DNA of 64,000 nucleotides from Saccoglossus kowalevskii (GCF_000003605.2 NW_003108087.1:176771-240770), one strand, 5' to 3'; shown: positions 24,723 through 38,797, numbered from the stretch's first letter. Notes: generated by a model from the sequence alone, not told the origin. A program made the numbers and translations.

Positions 24723-27700
24723 GTTCGATTTATTCACATGTTACATTGTATTTAACCTGATTTTAGGACACGTGTTTAGTTATCGTTTAGAAATCTTTTA
24801 TACAAAAGTCAACCTTCACCTCGAGGAGCACCATTGTAATAAACAAACTTAGGCAAGGACTTATCGTGGCAATACTAACATATGTGTTCAAAGATGGAAA
24901 AACATGTACAAGTTAGTAGTGTTATTTGATACTTTATATTGATAAATACATGTAACTACGATTTATCGCTGTTCTTGTAGCACACATCGATGAAACAAAG
25001 AAATAATACGCTTGTGCACTGGTTGTTTCGGTACGTACAATAACAATAACTGCGCATGCGTATTAGTGGTTTTGATTTTTCATCTAACGTGTCCTGCAAA
25101 CTCAACATTTTTAGTTTAACGAAGAATCATGTTTCAGTCATGTTGAAAATAGCTTTTTATTGCTTTTATATACAAACCTAATGATATAATTGTAGTATAG
25201 TATATTATTTATAAAGTAATGTGTGTTATTTATATTTAATTACATACAGGGGATCAGTTTCATTATTTGCTAAACTTCCTAGATGTGCACATTTACAGAA
25301 TATAGTATAATATCATTATTTATCCACAAACGACATTAAATACTAGCAACACATTCTTCACTATCATAGGCAAGGATTGTATCGATGCACACCCTGATTT
25401 CACATGAACAGTGTAGATCACAGAATTCAAATCCCAGCGATAATAGAGACAAACACTTCACGAAATCTAAGATTAGGAAATTATTTAATTGTATATTGTA
25501 TCACAGTGACCTTATATTGTACACCAGTCACACGGCTCTTGGATATTTTTTTCAGATATATAAATGTATTAGATGTATAAAATGTAATAACTATAACAAG
25601 TACTTGATCCTTATTCAGTAATTATATTATAAACCATGCTGTCACTAGGGTTTTGAAAAAAAGATAAATCCAAGAATAAATCTCATATTCAAAAAACATA
25701 AAATATAAATAAATGTGTTGATGTTATTAAGATCTTTATCAAATTCACCTCACAACTAAATACTAGTACGTCTCTGCTTTGAAAACCGTAATACAAATGT
25801 ACTTACGTACGAAACGAGTATTTCATCTCGTTACCACAGACTACCTAAATATAATGTCAACGTCAAATGCGTTTTATGAAACGAACACGAACACGTCGCG
25901 ATGCGACGACCGCGTCCCTTTAAATCATAATTCAAGCCTACCAAGCACTTCACACTCAACTGAAATGACTTTGTAAACACTGTTGCTGAGTTTATCGTTT
26001 TCTCAAGACAAATCATTTTGTTTCCATAATTGTTCTATAACTTTTCTATAGATCACATGACATGACACAATAACCTAGTTTTAATGTACGAGGAAGAAAC
26101 CACAGAAGTTGAGTTCACACAGCGTGCAATGTGACAGACACGAGGCCTATTAAGCTATCTGGAACCACGACCTCAGACAATGGCTTTTGGATTATATAGT
26201 GTTTCGAATTTACTCATGAATATTCATAAGTTGATCCTCATGCAGATTTTGTATATAGGATCCACCTGCCGCAGAGTATTCTAGGAGTAAAATATATTAT
26301 ATTTCTTATTAAAAATTTCGTGCAGAATAAATAGCAGCATTCACCAAATGAATAAAACGTATAATAATATCTATATAATATATATATAGAGAGATTAGAT
26401 AGATGGTTTGGGAGGTGAGTTTTGCCAACAATAGAATATGCTGCTACGCGAGTCGAATTGTATCACAACAGAGTCCGCATAAGAGGACTTTAGTCTGCAC
26501 GTTATCAATTTGGACAAAATCAGTACATACATGTCATGTGACGCTATGTAATAAAATTAAAAGAACGGTTACCATGGCAATGTACCCTTTACCCCGTTAC
26601 TGGTAACATCAAATCCCAACCAAGCCTGGTTTACGCGTAACATCAATTTCAACAAACGCTACAAATGAATTATTTCGGATATATATTTAGAAAAGTTGAA
26701 TCAATTTGACCTCCACGTATATTTGAGCATATATAGGCGTGACAATATTTCTTATCAAATAATATCTATAATTCATTATTTTAGTATTAGTACGTGGTTT
26801 GTTTATATTCAATTTCAATCTGGTTAATCTCTTTTTACCCTCATTTGAATTCAAACTAGCATATAATAAGTTAGTTTGAGAACAGGGCTATGAAAACGAG
26901 AAAACTCAAGGAGACGATTTTCACTATCTCTTTGTATCAATGATATAATCCCATTCCATTGTTATGAATTGTCTTCATTAAAGAAATGATATCGGTAATT
27001 AGTAGAGGACTTCAGTGTTATGATGAGCATTGTCAAGCCCGGGTATTAAGCCACACCACTTAGCCCGGAACAATGCACATGAAATACAGTAGATGTCTAG
27101 GATAAATATAGCCAATCACCAATATTATAGTCGCAGTTTGACTGTTTATCCAATTTGATGTTCATATAATATGATACTATAATTCTACATCGCCCTCATC
27201 GAGATCCTGTGCAAAATCTTGTGGCATGTCGACATCGCGAGAAGTGGTTCTAAGATATAACAGTCAGAACAAGTAATTTAGTTCACACCCATAGTTCATT
27301 TATTTAATTAATCGTGTTCTGTTGGTTTAAGCTGAAAAAACGAGTTATATTACAAACCGCTTAGCTGAAGAATCGGACACATTTAAATTTTCGGAAACTG
27401 TGTGCCTGACGTAAAATCCCATCTATATGTTGATGTATTCATGGTTAATCTTTGTGAGACATCGATTAAAGTTTACTGTGTAGAAAATGCTTTTCCTGAT
27501 ATTCTGATATTTGGGACTTGAATGTACTCTCACTGCCCTTTTTGCTTATCGGCAACACATGTAAGTTGTGACCCACAGAATATTTTAGTTAATTGTGCAC
27601 AAACTATTTGCAGTGGCGGAACGGTTCAAGGAAATATAAATGCATTGAAACTCCAAAAGTATTTATTTCATTTTTTCATACTTTAAATATATTAACTGAG

Positions 27701-30700
27701 TTAAATTTCATTAATCTCCGTCTTTGAAGTTTTAACGTAAATTAGCATATATACATGTTCACGTTCATGTCGATTTAGTTTTGGAAGATTTCATTAATCA
27801 TTGAACAAATTGAACAAGTCAATTTGTCGGAGTAGATCGAAACATGTTTTGATGGAAAATTGTATTTATTGGTTTCATACCTATGCTGTTATTGGCCACC
27901 ACAGTAACATGCTAAAGATTGTTTTTCTGGTAACACTTGGCTTATTTTTTGCGATGTGGCGGAACGGGGCACACAGTTGCGGGGCGCATGCGCCAAGTTT
28001 CTAGTCAGCAGCAACAAAATAACGTACAATTATCTATATATATAATTATATATATATATTCAAGGTAATTTTAATGCTCAAATAGTCAAATGTTTGCAGA
28101 TAATCTTCCTTGAAGTAAAGTACAATGTCGTATCTCAAGAAATTGCATCAGTTTGTAAAACCTAGCGTTTGCATGTTGTTATTTACATTGTAAATATAGT
28201 CTAAACATCAAGCAAATTATTGTATTCAACCGAGATTAAATTGAATATTATTTGCTACCTGTTGTTAAAACATCAGTATTTGCACATTATGAAACTAATC
28301 TTTCATTTAATGTACTGAGTAATTTCTGTACGTCAACCATACTGAGATCATATAATTGAGGGTGCCAAAGGGTGGGGTGCGGTAGGGTCATTATCCAACT
28401 CATAATGCATTACAATTTCAGAAGACTTGAAGCCTCACTTTGAAACAAAAAACATTTCAGATTTCCAAGTTGGCATATTCTCTCACTGTAATTTACAGCC
28501 ACGTTCGCAACAACGTTACGACATGTGTTTGTTCGTAATCATGAAACGCCGCCGTTTGCATATTGTATTGACGATATTATGATTTAATATTATTATTACA
28601 CAATAAATCAGAATCACCTTTCCATGCGTCAGTGCTCGGCTATGGGCTTCGGCGTAGCACAATGTTTAGTTAATATGAAACATAGAATGCGGGCGTCGTA
28701 TGTATTGTAGCCCCGTAGAAGTTCGCTATGACAATACATGTCTGTGTTCTTTATATTCACTCATTTTTTGTCCACATAAAGAACAAATTTCTTAGAATGC
28801 TGTTTACAATGCTAGGCACCATCTGCGTGTAGGGGTCCTTCACCTTCTAATGTTTGTTCATTTCACATTGCGTTATTCTAATGGCGTACAGATCTGCCGA
28901 TTCCCGAAAAAAAAAACAATAAAAAACACAAGAATCGTATGGCTACGGTGCAAGTCTTGTTCGGGTTTGATATCAGCGATGTAGCTTGACTATTTATTAT
29001 GATTAGCGTGGTTTTATTGAGTTCATCGTAAACACTTTGATTCCCCCAAAATTACTTAATCCTGTAACTTGTTGTAAATTACAGTTTGTTTGAAAAAAAG
29101 ATTAATCTCAAGAACATCAACAATCGACCAATCAATCAATTATTCAATCACTTGTAAATTAACAGTCAGTGTTCGAATAAGTATACGCGTCCTGTGGCAG
29201 TTCCTGGACTCATTGTTTACGCGCAGGCTTCACTTTCACCCGTGTCCGGGATAAGCACAGATGTATGATTTTCAATGGGAATAAAGAGTGGTATCACTTA
29301 CGATAATACTGTTTGCCCGAATAGAAACGTCCGGCAACACGTTGTGTGGAAACTATAAGTTGAGTTATTCCATTGATATTCCATACACAGTATGTTTGAA
29401 TGTAGCAGCATGCTTTTTTTAAACAACGAGTGGGACACGAACAGTAAAACGTTGCTTTTAGCTGCTAAGTAGTTTTTCTTTGTTTTCCAACTGTGAATAG
29501 AATATATCGAGAACCCCCATCCCAACAAGAACATAAGAAAGAGATGTTTGTGGTAATTCCAAGCTCCACAGAATGACAGTATTACGATTTCGTTCACAAC
29601 ACATCAATAATTGTTATCTGGACATTAACAATGTTTTTTCTGTCAATTTACTTTTTCTTTCTCCGGGCGATGGGAACAGCCGGCATTTTCTCAAAAAGTG
29701 AGAACGTGAAAGGTCGTTAAGCACATCTCTCCAAAATATCACACTAAAGCACTACTAACCGAAAACAAATTCAGATTTCATCGTCAGAGGTCACGCCAAG
29801 TTCATTTGCAAACGCCGCCTGTGTTTTTCCCTCATGAATGAAACCACCGTAAGTTGTGGTTTTGATCGCCATATTCAATGCCATCGGATCTGCCACCATA
29901 ATTACGTCGGTTGCACGACATTGGCGGGTGTATATAATAAATAAACAAACAAAGTTTGCATTACTAAACGGTATGGTATCTGAGTGTGTTTTATCAGACT
30001 GTTCACATGTTAATACATCTAATTCAAAAGACTAACGTTAATTACCAAATTCCCTCAGTTTAAATGTTTTTGTTCCAACAAAATACCATACCGGTACAGC
30101 CAAAGTAAAATGAGTGACGCATTGTTGCCTTGGATCCTTTGTTAATTATTCAATAAAAAATCTAAATAAAGCTTTTTATTGAAGCAAATAATCAATTAGA
30201 TAATTATAGCCAGTATGTGCACGCTAAATTAAATTTAAAATATATTTACAATCAACTAATTAATTAATTAACAAGCTAATCTTATTAGTGGAGTGATATT
30301 TACTGTCGTCTGTAAAAATATGACACGTGCAACTTGTTTGCAACAACAGATTCAGAATTTATTCCAATTCAGGACCGATGCAGATCATCGATGCAGTTTG
30401 TTTTGTAAACTCTTGCCGCATAACAATACTAGCGAAATTGATCCGATGTATTTTACATCCATCAAACTAGTGCCAACAATGGCAATTTACGTAAAAAGTT
30501 CTAATTATAAATATATTCAACATGTTAAATTAATTATTTTTAATTTTATTACATATTATTGATAAATGTGGAACCCATGTGATGTATTGCCATGTTGGCG
30601 TAAATTGTTCATATCAACATAAATATTTCATTAATTGGTGTTTACGCCCTATGTCATCACAGTAAGCTTTCCAGTAAGCCGACGGCCACACCGGGGTATG

Positions 30701-30999
30701 ATTAATTACAGCGTGGTTTTGACATCACCGAGCGACTACGAGCAAAAGAAGCGCTTTCCTTCCCCAGTTGCGATGCGTGACTATCGGCAGAATACGCCTA
30801 TTGTGGAGGCTATGGTTATTGACTCTTATACATGCTGTTACACCGGCCGACATGTGCCCCAGTCTTTACAGTCATATCACATCGGTGTGGGAAGCTTAGG
30901 TGCAACGCTCCATATGTTAGCGACCATTCAAACCATATTGTTGTAATATTCACTTGCACAATTGAAAAATGATATGTGGTTACAGCCGCAGTTCTGTTT
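24723..30999. other. Intergenic DNA, nothing coding identified
   Basis: Long AT-rich stretch. I noted short AT-alternating runs near 26370-26390 and 28033-28058, and a GGCGCATGCGCC palindrome at 27983-27994. At 25875-25915 a short CpG-rich string faintly resembles the end of the dispersed repeat. The remaining open frames show no family features. Confidence 0.5.
27983..27994. promoter_or_regulatory. GGCGCATGCGCC palindrome
   Basis: A perfect 12-bp palindrome containing the GCGCATGCGC core bound by NRF1-type factors, in a locally G/C-rich patch. Related GCGCATGCG cores occur near 15056 and 25053. No gene start is recognised beside it. Confidence 0.3.
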
Positions 31000-31971
31000 T
31001 CGGGTATGCACATTGATGTCTCTGACGCTTGCATCGAACGTCAAAAACACAAAACACAGTCGTCTTATTATTCTGTCCATTGCAGATGCGTCAAATGATT
31101 AATCGTCATTAATGATCATCAATAGATATTCAGAATAATGAAAGAGGGTAGAAATGTCTGACATACAGCAGGCAAGTGACAGTGAATTATTGTGATATCA
31201 TCTTGAAAACAAATATATCTGACTCATGTTTTCTGTCAGCAAATCTTTGGAATGGCGAAACGAGCTTAAGACTTAATCTAGAAAACAAAAAACAAATGGA
31301 AATAGTAATCTCATCTCATTTGTTAAAAACCGATCACTGAATCAAATTCAAAGTAAATATTCTGTGGTTTTCAAATCTCAAGTTCAGATGAATATTTCAC
31401 TAGAATTTAATAAATAAATGTGGGAGTTTCGATGGATACAACATTATCATTATATATAAATGTGAAATTGAAGACTTTAGCTTTCCAGTATAGTGTGTGT
31501 TTAACCACATCAATAAGAAACAACTTACTTCATTGGTCTTATGGTTTGTAACGATGCATTCAGTCGATTCTAGAAAAGATATACAGACAATGTAATGTTG
31601 TTACTATTACTATTGACTGCTCTATTGGATATAAATGATTGTGTTCCTTTATGAAACGTCGAGGACAAATATGACAGGACGTATAGCAATATTACCCAAA
31701 CAATATTCATGTCATTAAAGCGAATTTACAAGTCTAAGAACTTGAACAAATGACTGACAATCGTCATTCCAATCATTAAAAAAAGTACACCACAGTCATT
31801 GCCAAACCAGTAAACAAGAGATATAAGTCTTAATCTAAACAGGAACTGATGTCAGCTGTTTTGATAAGAATGACAAATAATTACTGAGTTGTCATATTAA
31901 ACCACAAGCATATTAACACATTATGAAGGTTGAGTCTAGAAATAGATTATTGTCCTTTAATTTTTATGTTG

Positions 31972-32197
31972 TTTCCCAACTTCGAATACCCCTCACTAAC
32001 CCCTGTGAGCATAATAAGGGTTTCTGATTGTGAAATAGTTCATTCAATGTAATCATGACATCGAATTTAGTTGTACTGTAATAAAATGGCATTGAGTAAT
32101 TGCACACAATGAACAAGTATGTGGTTGAATTGGTGTGACGTAGTATCACATGTCTTTAAATATATAAAGTCACCTAATGTTTCAGGTTCCCAATCTG
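31972..32197 (+). repeat. Left copy of 226-bp direct duplication flanking the gap
   Basis: The copy is identical to 32248-32473 apart from one substitution that I could see (GAGTAATTG here, GAGTTATTG there). It ends exactly where the N run begins, as expected when two contig ends or haplotypes overlap and are not merged. Confidence 0.95.
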
Positions 32198-32247
32198 NNN
32201 NNNNNNNNNNNNNNNNNNNNNNNNNNNNNNNNNNNNNNNNNNNNNNN
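32198..32247. other. Assembly gap (50 N)
   Basis: Exactly 50 unknown bases. The flanking 226-bp duplicates abut both sides, so the gap is probably an assembly artefact and not real missing sequence. Confidence 0.99.
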
Positions 32248-32473
32248 TTTCCCAACTTCGAATACCCCTCACTAACCCCTGTGAGCATAATAAGGGTTTC
32301 TGATTGTGAAATAGTTCATTCAATGTAATCATGACATCGAATTTAGTTGTACTGTAATAAAATGGCATTGAGTTATTGCACACAATGAACAAGTATGTGG
32401 TTGAATTGGTGTGACGTAGTATCACATGTCTTTAAATATATAAAGTCACCTAATGTTTCAGGTTCCCAATCTG
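32248..32473 (+). repeat. Right copy of 226-bp direct duplication flanking the gap
   Basis: Second copy at an offset of 276 bp, starting at the first base after the N run. See the left copy at 31972-32197. Confidence 0.95.
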
Positions 32474-35400
32474 ACACCATAATCTTCAGTGTGCCAATAT
32501 TTCCGGATATGTGGCTAATTCAACTGATTTTTATAAGTGTTCATGATGACCGCACATCAGTGGTCTACGTATAATGCAAATCTAAAAATTGACTGTTAAT
32601 AGGTCGGAAAGATTGCAGTTATCTCAATACATAATACACAGTTTACCACTAATTGATCCGATAAAATGCCTTCTATGACCATAACAGTTAGGCACCAATA
32701 GGTGGATCTTTGTCAAAATATAAAACTTCATAATATATTTTTGTATAAGTGGCTGTTCTCATTTTAAAGAATAATTCTAAACCACGTCATATTTTGTTTA
32801 CATCGTAATGCAAAATATGTTTATTTGTTTGTTATATATTATCTCACAACTCGCTGACGGTGATTCTGCACGTATAACATTGACGCCCATTCACACATGA
32901 GTAAGTGGTCACACAATTACACAGTGTGTACGTTGGCTAATGATGCATCATGATGCGCCGCATTTCCAATAAAAATAAGTTAATTATCTAATTAGCTTTT
33001 GCTACGCTACAAAACCAATCAATATTTGTAATCAATTGCATTGTGATGTGAAAGACAGATGCCACAATTTGACAATGCCGCGAATATATAATAGTCATTA
33101 TTACATACTTCACTATAGGTATCTTGTGAACATAATATTCATTATTTACGTTAACTGTTATATTTATACATAGTTTTATAACAGGAATACGCCAACCTCA
33201 GACTACTATTTTATATTGATCTGAGCGCCAACCATTCTACTTCCTGTTCTCACTGATCTACTTTCTGTTCCCGTGACCTTAAAACAGTTCCGGTTAATTG
33301 AACTAGGTAATACACTGACAATATCTTTTAATAAATTATTTATTTCTTTGAGATTTGATTTGACCAGTATCTGATGAATGGCTTGAACGTCGGTGGTAAT
33401 TATGATATGGCCTGCATGGAATTCATGTTGTAATTTGGCGTCGACCATTTTCGATTTGCCCATAGCAAAACAGTACCAGTTTGAGTTGGTGTGCAAAAGT
33501 TCACAGATAATGACGTCTCTAACAATCGATGGATTACATGTGAATAATTGCGTATTCAACAATCGTTTTGCTCAACAACATTTTAAATTAGAGATATTAC
33601 TAATTGCTATACTGCCCACAATATATATACTACTGGTATTGTGCAATACAACGACTTGATTGGCATAGACCTACAGCGCAAGAACATATACCCAGTATAT
33701 CGTTGAAGACAAGTCACATAGAATACAAAACAAATCGAAAAAGACATTCCACAAAAACAAAACAATTAACTGACAAGTACATTACGCAATATAGACAAGA
33801 ATAAATATATGGACCTCATGGTTTACATGAAGCCAGGTGTTCAGAAATGAATGAGCTCATACCGCTCCACGTATAACACCCACCATATATCTTTCTGAGT
33901 CATACTCATATGGTTTCTGTTTGAAAAACCACAGGGTGATTATTTGCAATTGTATGACAGTGTTATTGTATTCAACCACGGAATACAATGTAAGTTCACA
34001 TACTAGTACACACTACAACTATCAGTAGAATAACGATATATCGGAATAATTAGTAGCTTTTCATTGGCATGACACTGTCATTGCTAAAGGACATTATTGC
34101 GTTAAATTTGCATTGCTCATCCAACCGACTCTGCAGTAACACGAACCCAACCCGTTGCCAACTTTCTCAATGGTTTGGGGATGAGCAAAGAAGTCAATGA
34201 ATTGTTCTTGGTTATGCAAATTAGCTTCAGCCGTTAAAGTCAGTAGTGTCGTATTGAGACCAACTGTTTATCCCAAATCTCGCGTTTGTGTGTCGTCGTA
34301 TAACTCGGTAAATGCTTTATATAGCTTATATAAGCTTATAGCTTATATTATAAACTATATTGATGTGGGTAGAGTTTTGCCACGAGGCCCACTATAGTCA
34401 TTTCATTAGTCATTTTATTTGAGGTCAATTTTAGTGAAATCGTCCGCTAGCACCAGTTCATTTTCGTCAAAGATTAATTTTTTTGGCGCCATCTCATACT
34501 GGTGAGCATTACGATTGTTCGCTTTTTATTTGGTTGTGTCAAACACAATATATTTACACGTGTGTTCTATAATGTACTATGTATGTGGACAATAAAACAT
34601 TTTTATTGCACCCGTTGGGTAGCTAAACGAATGTATGCTCATATTTATCATACGACCAATTATGTATGTGTAAGATATTAATGTAATCGGTCTGTGATGT
34701 ATATGTATCTCTGTCTGACCACCAATCTGATATGAGAAATATAAACTAAAATACACACCTATATTCAGGTGAAAAAGAACACTAGTACCCCCTGCACTGA
34801 GATATGCAACAAATGCAGCAGGATACATTATTATCCGAGACAGTAGGGTCAATGTTAATTGACACTAAACATGTCGGTAAATATACGTTCAAAAACGTAG
34901 ACTACGACGGTCGATCGTAACTGACAATCTTCTTTGAGATTAGTTAACCAATGATTGACAATCAAGTACCAATGTATCATATATATTCATGTCAGTTTGA
35001 AAACATTATAACATATTGTATTTCTATGAACTCATGTACGGCGTTCTAATTATTTGCTTTATCAATTACTTAAATATAACAACAGTTAACTTATATGTTT
35101 AAATGCTACCTGTACTTTTCAAATAAATAAATAAATGATATATTTATAATGCTCTCATTAAAGGCTAAATATAGATTTGTGATACATGAAATACATGTAC
35201 AAGCATTGTCAGCCATGGTAGTTAATGGTCAACCATTGTCACATAAACATTGCCATTTCCAACTAACCACGTTTGACTAAGGTTTGTGTGATATGCATTG
35301 GTCTACCAATGACATACACTCGTGGACCACCAACTTAGTTGACAGTCGGGAATGTTTTTATTGATATGGCTTGATGCACACAATCAGTTTTATACTTCAA

Positions 35401-35497
35401 AACATGTTGGATATTTGAATTACAAATTGGAAATATATGACTTCATTCTTCCCAAAATATTTGTAAATTGTTTTAATCGTTACAAATCAAGATCAAT

Positions 35498-35523
35498 AGT
35501 TGGTAGGTCTGATTCTACCAACT
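35498..35523. repeat. Perfect 9-bp inverted repeat
   Basis: The arms AGTTGGTAG and CTACCAACT surround an 8-base spacer inside the CpG-poor block. This is a small hairpin of unknown meaning. Confidence 0.6.
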
Positions 35524-37553
35524 TTATTAAACGTTTCTATACTGAAGATTATCATTATTAGTATGCTGGAATTTTTGCGTTTGGAGGATATAATTTTCAA
35601 AACATTATCGGTATTTCAACAAATTGCTGGCAATAAAAAAATTAGTTAAAAACAAAAAAGTACAAAAGAAATGAGTCCTTCAGTTTTACGTCCTAGTCAT
35701 ATTTTTTGTAATTGTATTTCAATTATACATTCAGATGGAATTGAGATCAAGAAGTCTACAAAACCTACATCTTGAATATGTGCCATCTGACAAAAAAAGG
35801 ATTATTTTACTTTCACCATCATCAATTGTCCATATCGTCATAGAAATATCTCACTCTTTCCTACCTATGAGATATAAATTCCTCATTCGCTATACCCGGA
35901 CCTGTAGTACTTATGTACAAGCATTATCTTATTTCGTACAAATTATAGGCTTGTGGTTAAATATAATAACACTGTTTCAGAGATGATCTCAGATGGCATT
36001 CATGTAACTTGTCTGATGTAGACCTCACATTCCTCAAAGTTTAATTATGATGCGGACTGATAATGCCACATTTGGAGCAGGATGTGTTCACTGATTTTGA
36101 AATACCTGATAACTCTTACTGGTTGTATACCTCAAATACCATGTGCCGTACTTTCACTGATTTGACAATGTTTTGTAATCTATTGTATGTTTGTTTGGTA
36201 GCTGTTTTGTGTCCGTGAACTTGTATTATCTATGGCACTTGTATTCTTGTATTGTTTTGTATGTTATTTCCACTTTTATTATTTGTTTCTGATTGTAATG
36301 TAACTTACCTGATTAATTTATCAACCATAAACCAATTGTTCAGGTCATTCTATATCAATATCGTTACTCTTGCTTGAATAGGAAAGTAATACATTTCGGT
36401 TGTTGTCAGGACAACAAAACGGATTAGGTTGTCTTCTGTTTATCAGATTCCTTGCGGTTGCTATTTTTGTAATATAAACTGCAGTAACTAACTTTTCTTG
36501 AAAATTGTGAAATGGACTTTAGCGACGTTTTCGCTAAGACATCATTACTATGACAATTTACCAATAACTGCTCAGTGAGAAGACTTAATGTCAATGGGAC
36601 TGTTGATTGCCAGTTAAGTCTCGTATATAATACTTTTTCTGAACTTAACGCTTCGTCACTGATTGATCGTTTAGATTACTTATTTCTAAGAAAACAGTTG
36701 ACTTCTTTATAAAAATACATCTTATAACTGTACAACATACATTTAACAGTTGGCTGTTGGTAGATCAGAAGATGGAGATAATGTTATATCTCCATGGTCA
36801 AACAGACTATTGTTCTCCCAACGTAGAGTTGACCACTGATATACTGAATGGTTTCATTTATTACAACAATTACTGTTATCATTGCTAGTAGATTTAACAA
36901 TGTAATATATTGGTTACATATTTGTCTGTATCTTAACGTAACATTTACCACTGATAGTGAGACTATTGTTCTATTAATGTAACAGTTCGCCAATCATGGA
37001 AAGACAACTGCAATTAATCACCATTGGGTCGGAAAATCACCTTTCTGTCAATGTCAAAGTTGTCCACTTGGTCGATATGTTACATTGATACTCTTTAAAA
37101 CGCCACCGTCAAATATCAGTCTTAAATATAATTCAATATTGATATTAAATCTAATAAATGATAAATCCCTTTAAATCGCAAATAGAACGGCGCCAGATGG
37201 CCATGGGGGCTTTTGGTGACCGCCAATGTATGTGGAAATCGCACCCGACGGAGAATACGTGGTTCAAATAGCTTTTCTTTTATAAAAGTAGAAACAAAGA
37301 AGAATAAAAGACAGAATAACAATATGATAAACTAATCCATGTGTTTCTGCATCACAGTTGTTCGATGTGTTCATCCATAATTATGATATCAACAGCAAAT
37401 GTCCTGGGTTTGCTTAGTTAAATGTTGGGAAATTGCAGAATACTTGGTTGGTCTCCTACCCTTACTAACGTGTTTTATATTTCAACTGCTAGATGTGGGA
37501 CAATTCGAGTGAGTTGGGTGGGGAACACAAGTTCAGCTAATATTAGAGCTCCA

Positions 37554-38137
37554 AGTTATAGGCCACGCCCACTTTTAAGTTATTTTTTTTGGATCGACCA
37601 CACCTACTTTTACCCAATTATCAAGGCAGAACAAAAGTTCTTTAATGATCAATTCCAATGAAATCGCTTGACTGTTCCATTTTGAAAACTTTCTTACATT
37701 ACTTTTTAAATCTGACAACAGTACTTTAATAGTCAACATCCCAGCATTTCACACACTACACACAAAATCCCTTATGGATGGACTAACTACCATTGCAGCC
37801 ACCTTTACTGTGCCTCACAGTGAGGGAGCAGTTGTTAGGAGAACACACTCACTGTTGTTATGTGTAATAGATGGCTCATTTACGGTGATGAATGTGATTG
37901 GTTCAAAGCTGCAATCACATTTTGTGTACAATTCTGAAATAGTGCTTTAGTGTTCTGGTCAGATTTAAAAAAAAATACATTTTCGAAAAAAGTGGCGTTG
38001 AGTTTAGTTACACACTAGTGTCAACGTCGCGAAATGGTCTTCATGAATTCCGGGTTAAAATTGTGTCGTTCCCCATTAAAAGTGGGCGTTGTAAGGTCAA
38101 AAGTGGACGTGAAATGTTTAACTCGTGGCCTATAACT
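37554..38137. mobile_element. Foldback / MITE-like element with long imperfect inverted repeats
   Basis: The ends are a perfect 14-bp inverted repeat, AGTTATAGGCCACG at 37554-37567 and its complement at 38124-38137. The arms continue inward imperfectly. CCCACTTTTA and GTCCACTTTTG occur on the left and right arms. A block around 37678-37732 (TTTTGAAAACTTTC...TTTTTAAATCTGAC) is matched in reverse complement by 37945-38000. The arms are about 180-220 bp around a unique centre with no coding capacity. This fits a non-autonomous DNA transposon; no clear target-site duplication was seen. Confidence 0.55.
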
Positions 38138-38400
38138 ACACCAATAAAGACTACACAAGTTGTCTTCTGAATCTTTGCTTAAATGACATCGACTTGGTGA
38201 TATATGGCATTGCATTCCACTGGTAGGTACAACTGTGAAAAAGAAGGAATTGTTGCTGCGCAAACCTGTGAAATAGTCACTGATAATTTCTCCCCGGTGG
38301 TACAAGATAATCTGCATACTTACAGAATAATGCCCATGCAACTGTTTCATCTAACTTGTCGTTTTCCACTAAAGCCAAAATTAAAGAGAACTCGACACTA

Positions 38401-38422
38401 AATAAATCATTAATGATTTATT
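38401..38422. repeat. Perfect 22-bp palindrome
   Basis: The sequence AATAAATCATT is followed directly by its reverse complement. Each strand therefore carries an AATAAA hexamer, and the centre is CATTAATG. Confidence 0.85.
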
Positions 38423-38715
38423 AAAGCGGTTGCACATTTCAATTGCCGGGCTCTTCATATACACTGCAAGTTGGAGGACAACGCCAAGATAACAATAGGA
38501 AAAGATCAAACAAAAGGTGGAGACAGATGGCATGTTTGGGAGGACCAAAACTAAAATCATGCATACATTTGTTTTTACTAGAATGTCGTGAAAGTTATCG
38601 GACCAGTTACTGGTCGGCTACTTCAAGTTGGTTACTTGCGTACTATAATACCATTTTATTGAATTTTATTTTCGGTATATCTCATTTCATGTCTGGTACA
38701 ATTTTCGTGGGCTGT

Positions 38716-38797
38716 ATGGCGATTTTCCTGTGACCGCCGGCGAAATATGATCGCCATTCTGCGCGGCGTCTGCTTGGATAGGTCGAACTAGACGCCG
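38716..38797. repeat. Two adjacent perfect 8-bp hairpins
   Basis: ATGGCGAT (38716-38723) pairs with ATCGCCAT (38750-38757). CGGCGTCT (38764-38771) pairs with AGACGCCG (38790-38797). The patch is G/C-rich. It could be a remnant of an inverted-repeat element or a structured RNA; no evidence decides. Confidence 0.5.

Larger units (their letters stand above)
31000..37100. other. CpG-poor AT-rich block with recurrent TTGAC/CCAATG-type words
   Basis: By eye CpG is sparse here: I counted about 11 in 31201-31980, against 11 in only 120 bp at 60421-60540. Words such as TTGACAATG, ACCATTGTC and CCAATGATTGAC recur around 31750, 34950, 35210 and 37000. The block also holds the assembly gap. No coding domain is recognised, including in the 118-codon frame at 33206-33562 (-). 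It may be old degenerate repeat DNA. Confidence 0.4.

Noticed and set aside
25875-25915. CpG-rich string similar to the end of the dispersed repeat
   Set aside because: Only the terminal ACACG.CGCGATGCGACGAC part resembles the family; the preceding blocks are absent, so it is not listed as a copy.
33206-33562. 118-codon minus-strand frame
   Set aside because: No family resemblance; lies in the CpG-poor degenerate block.
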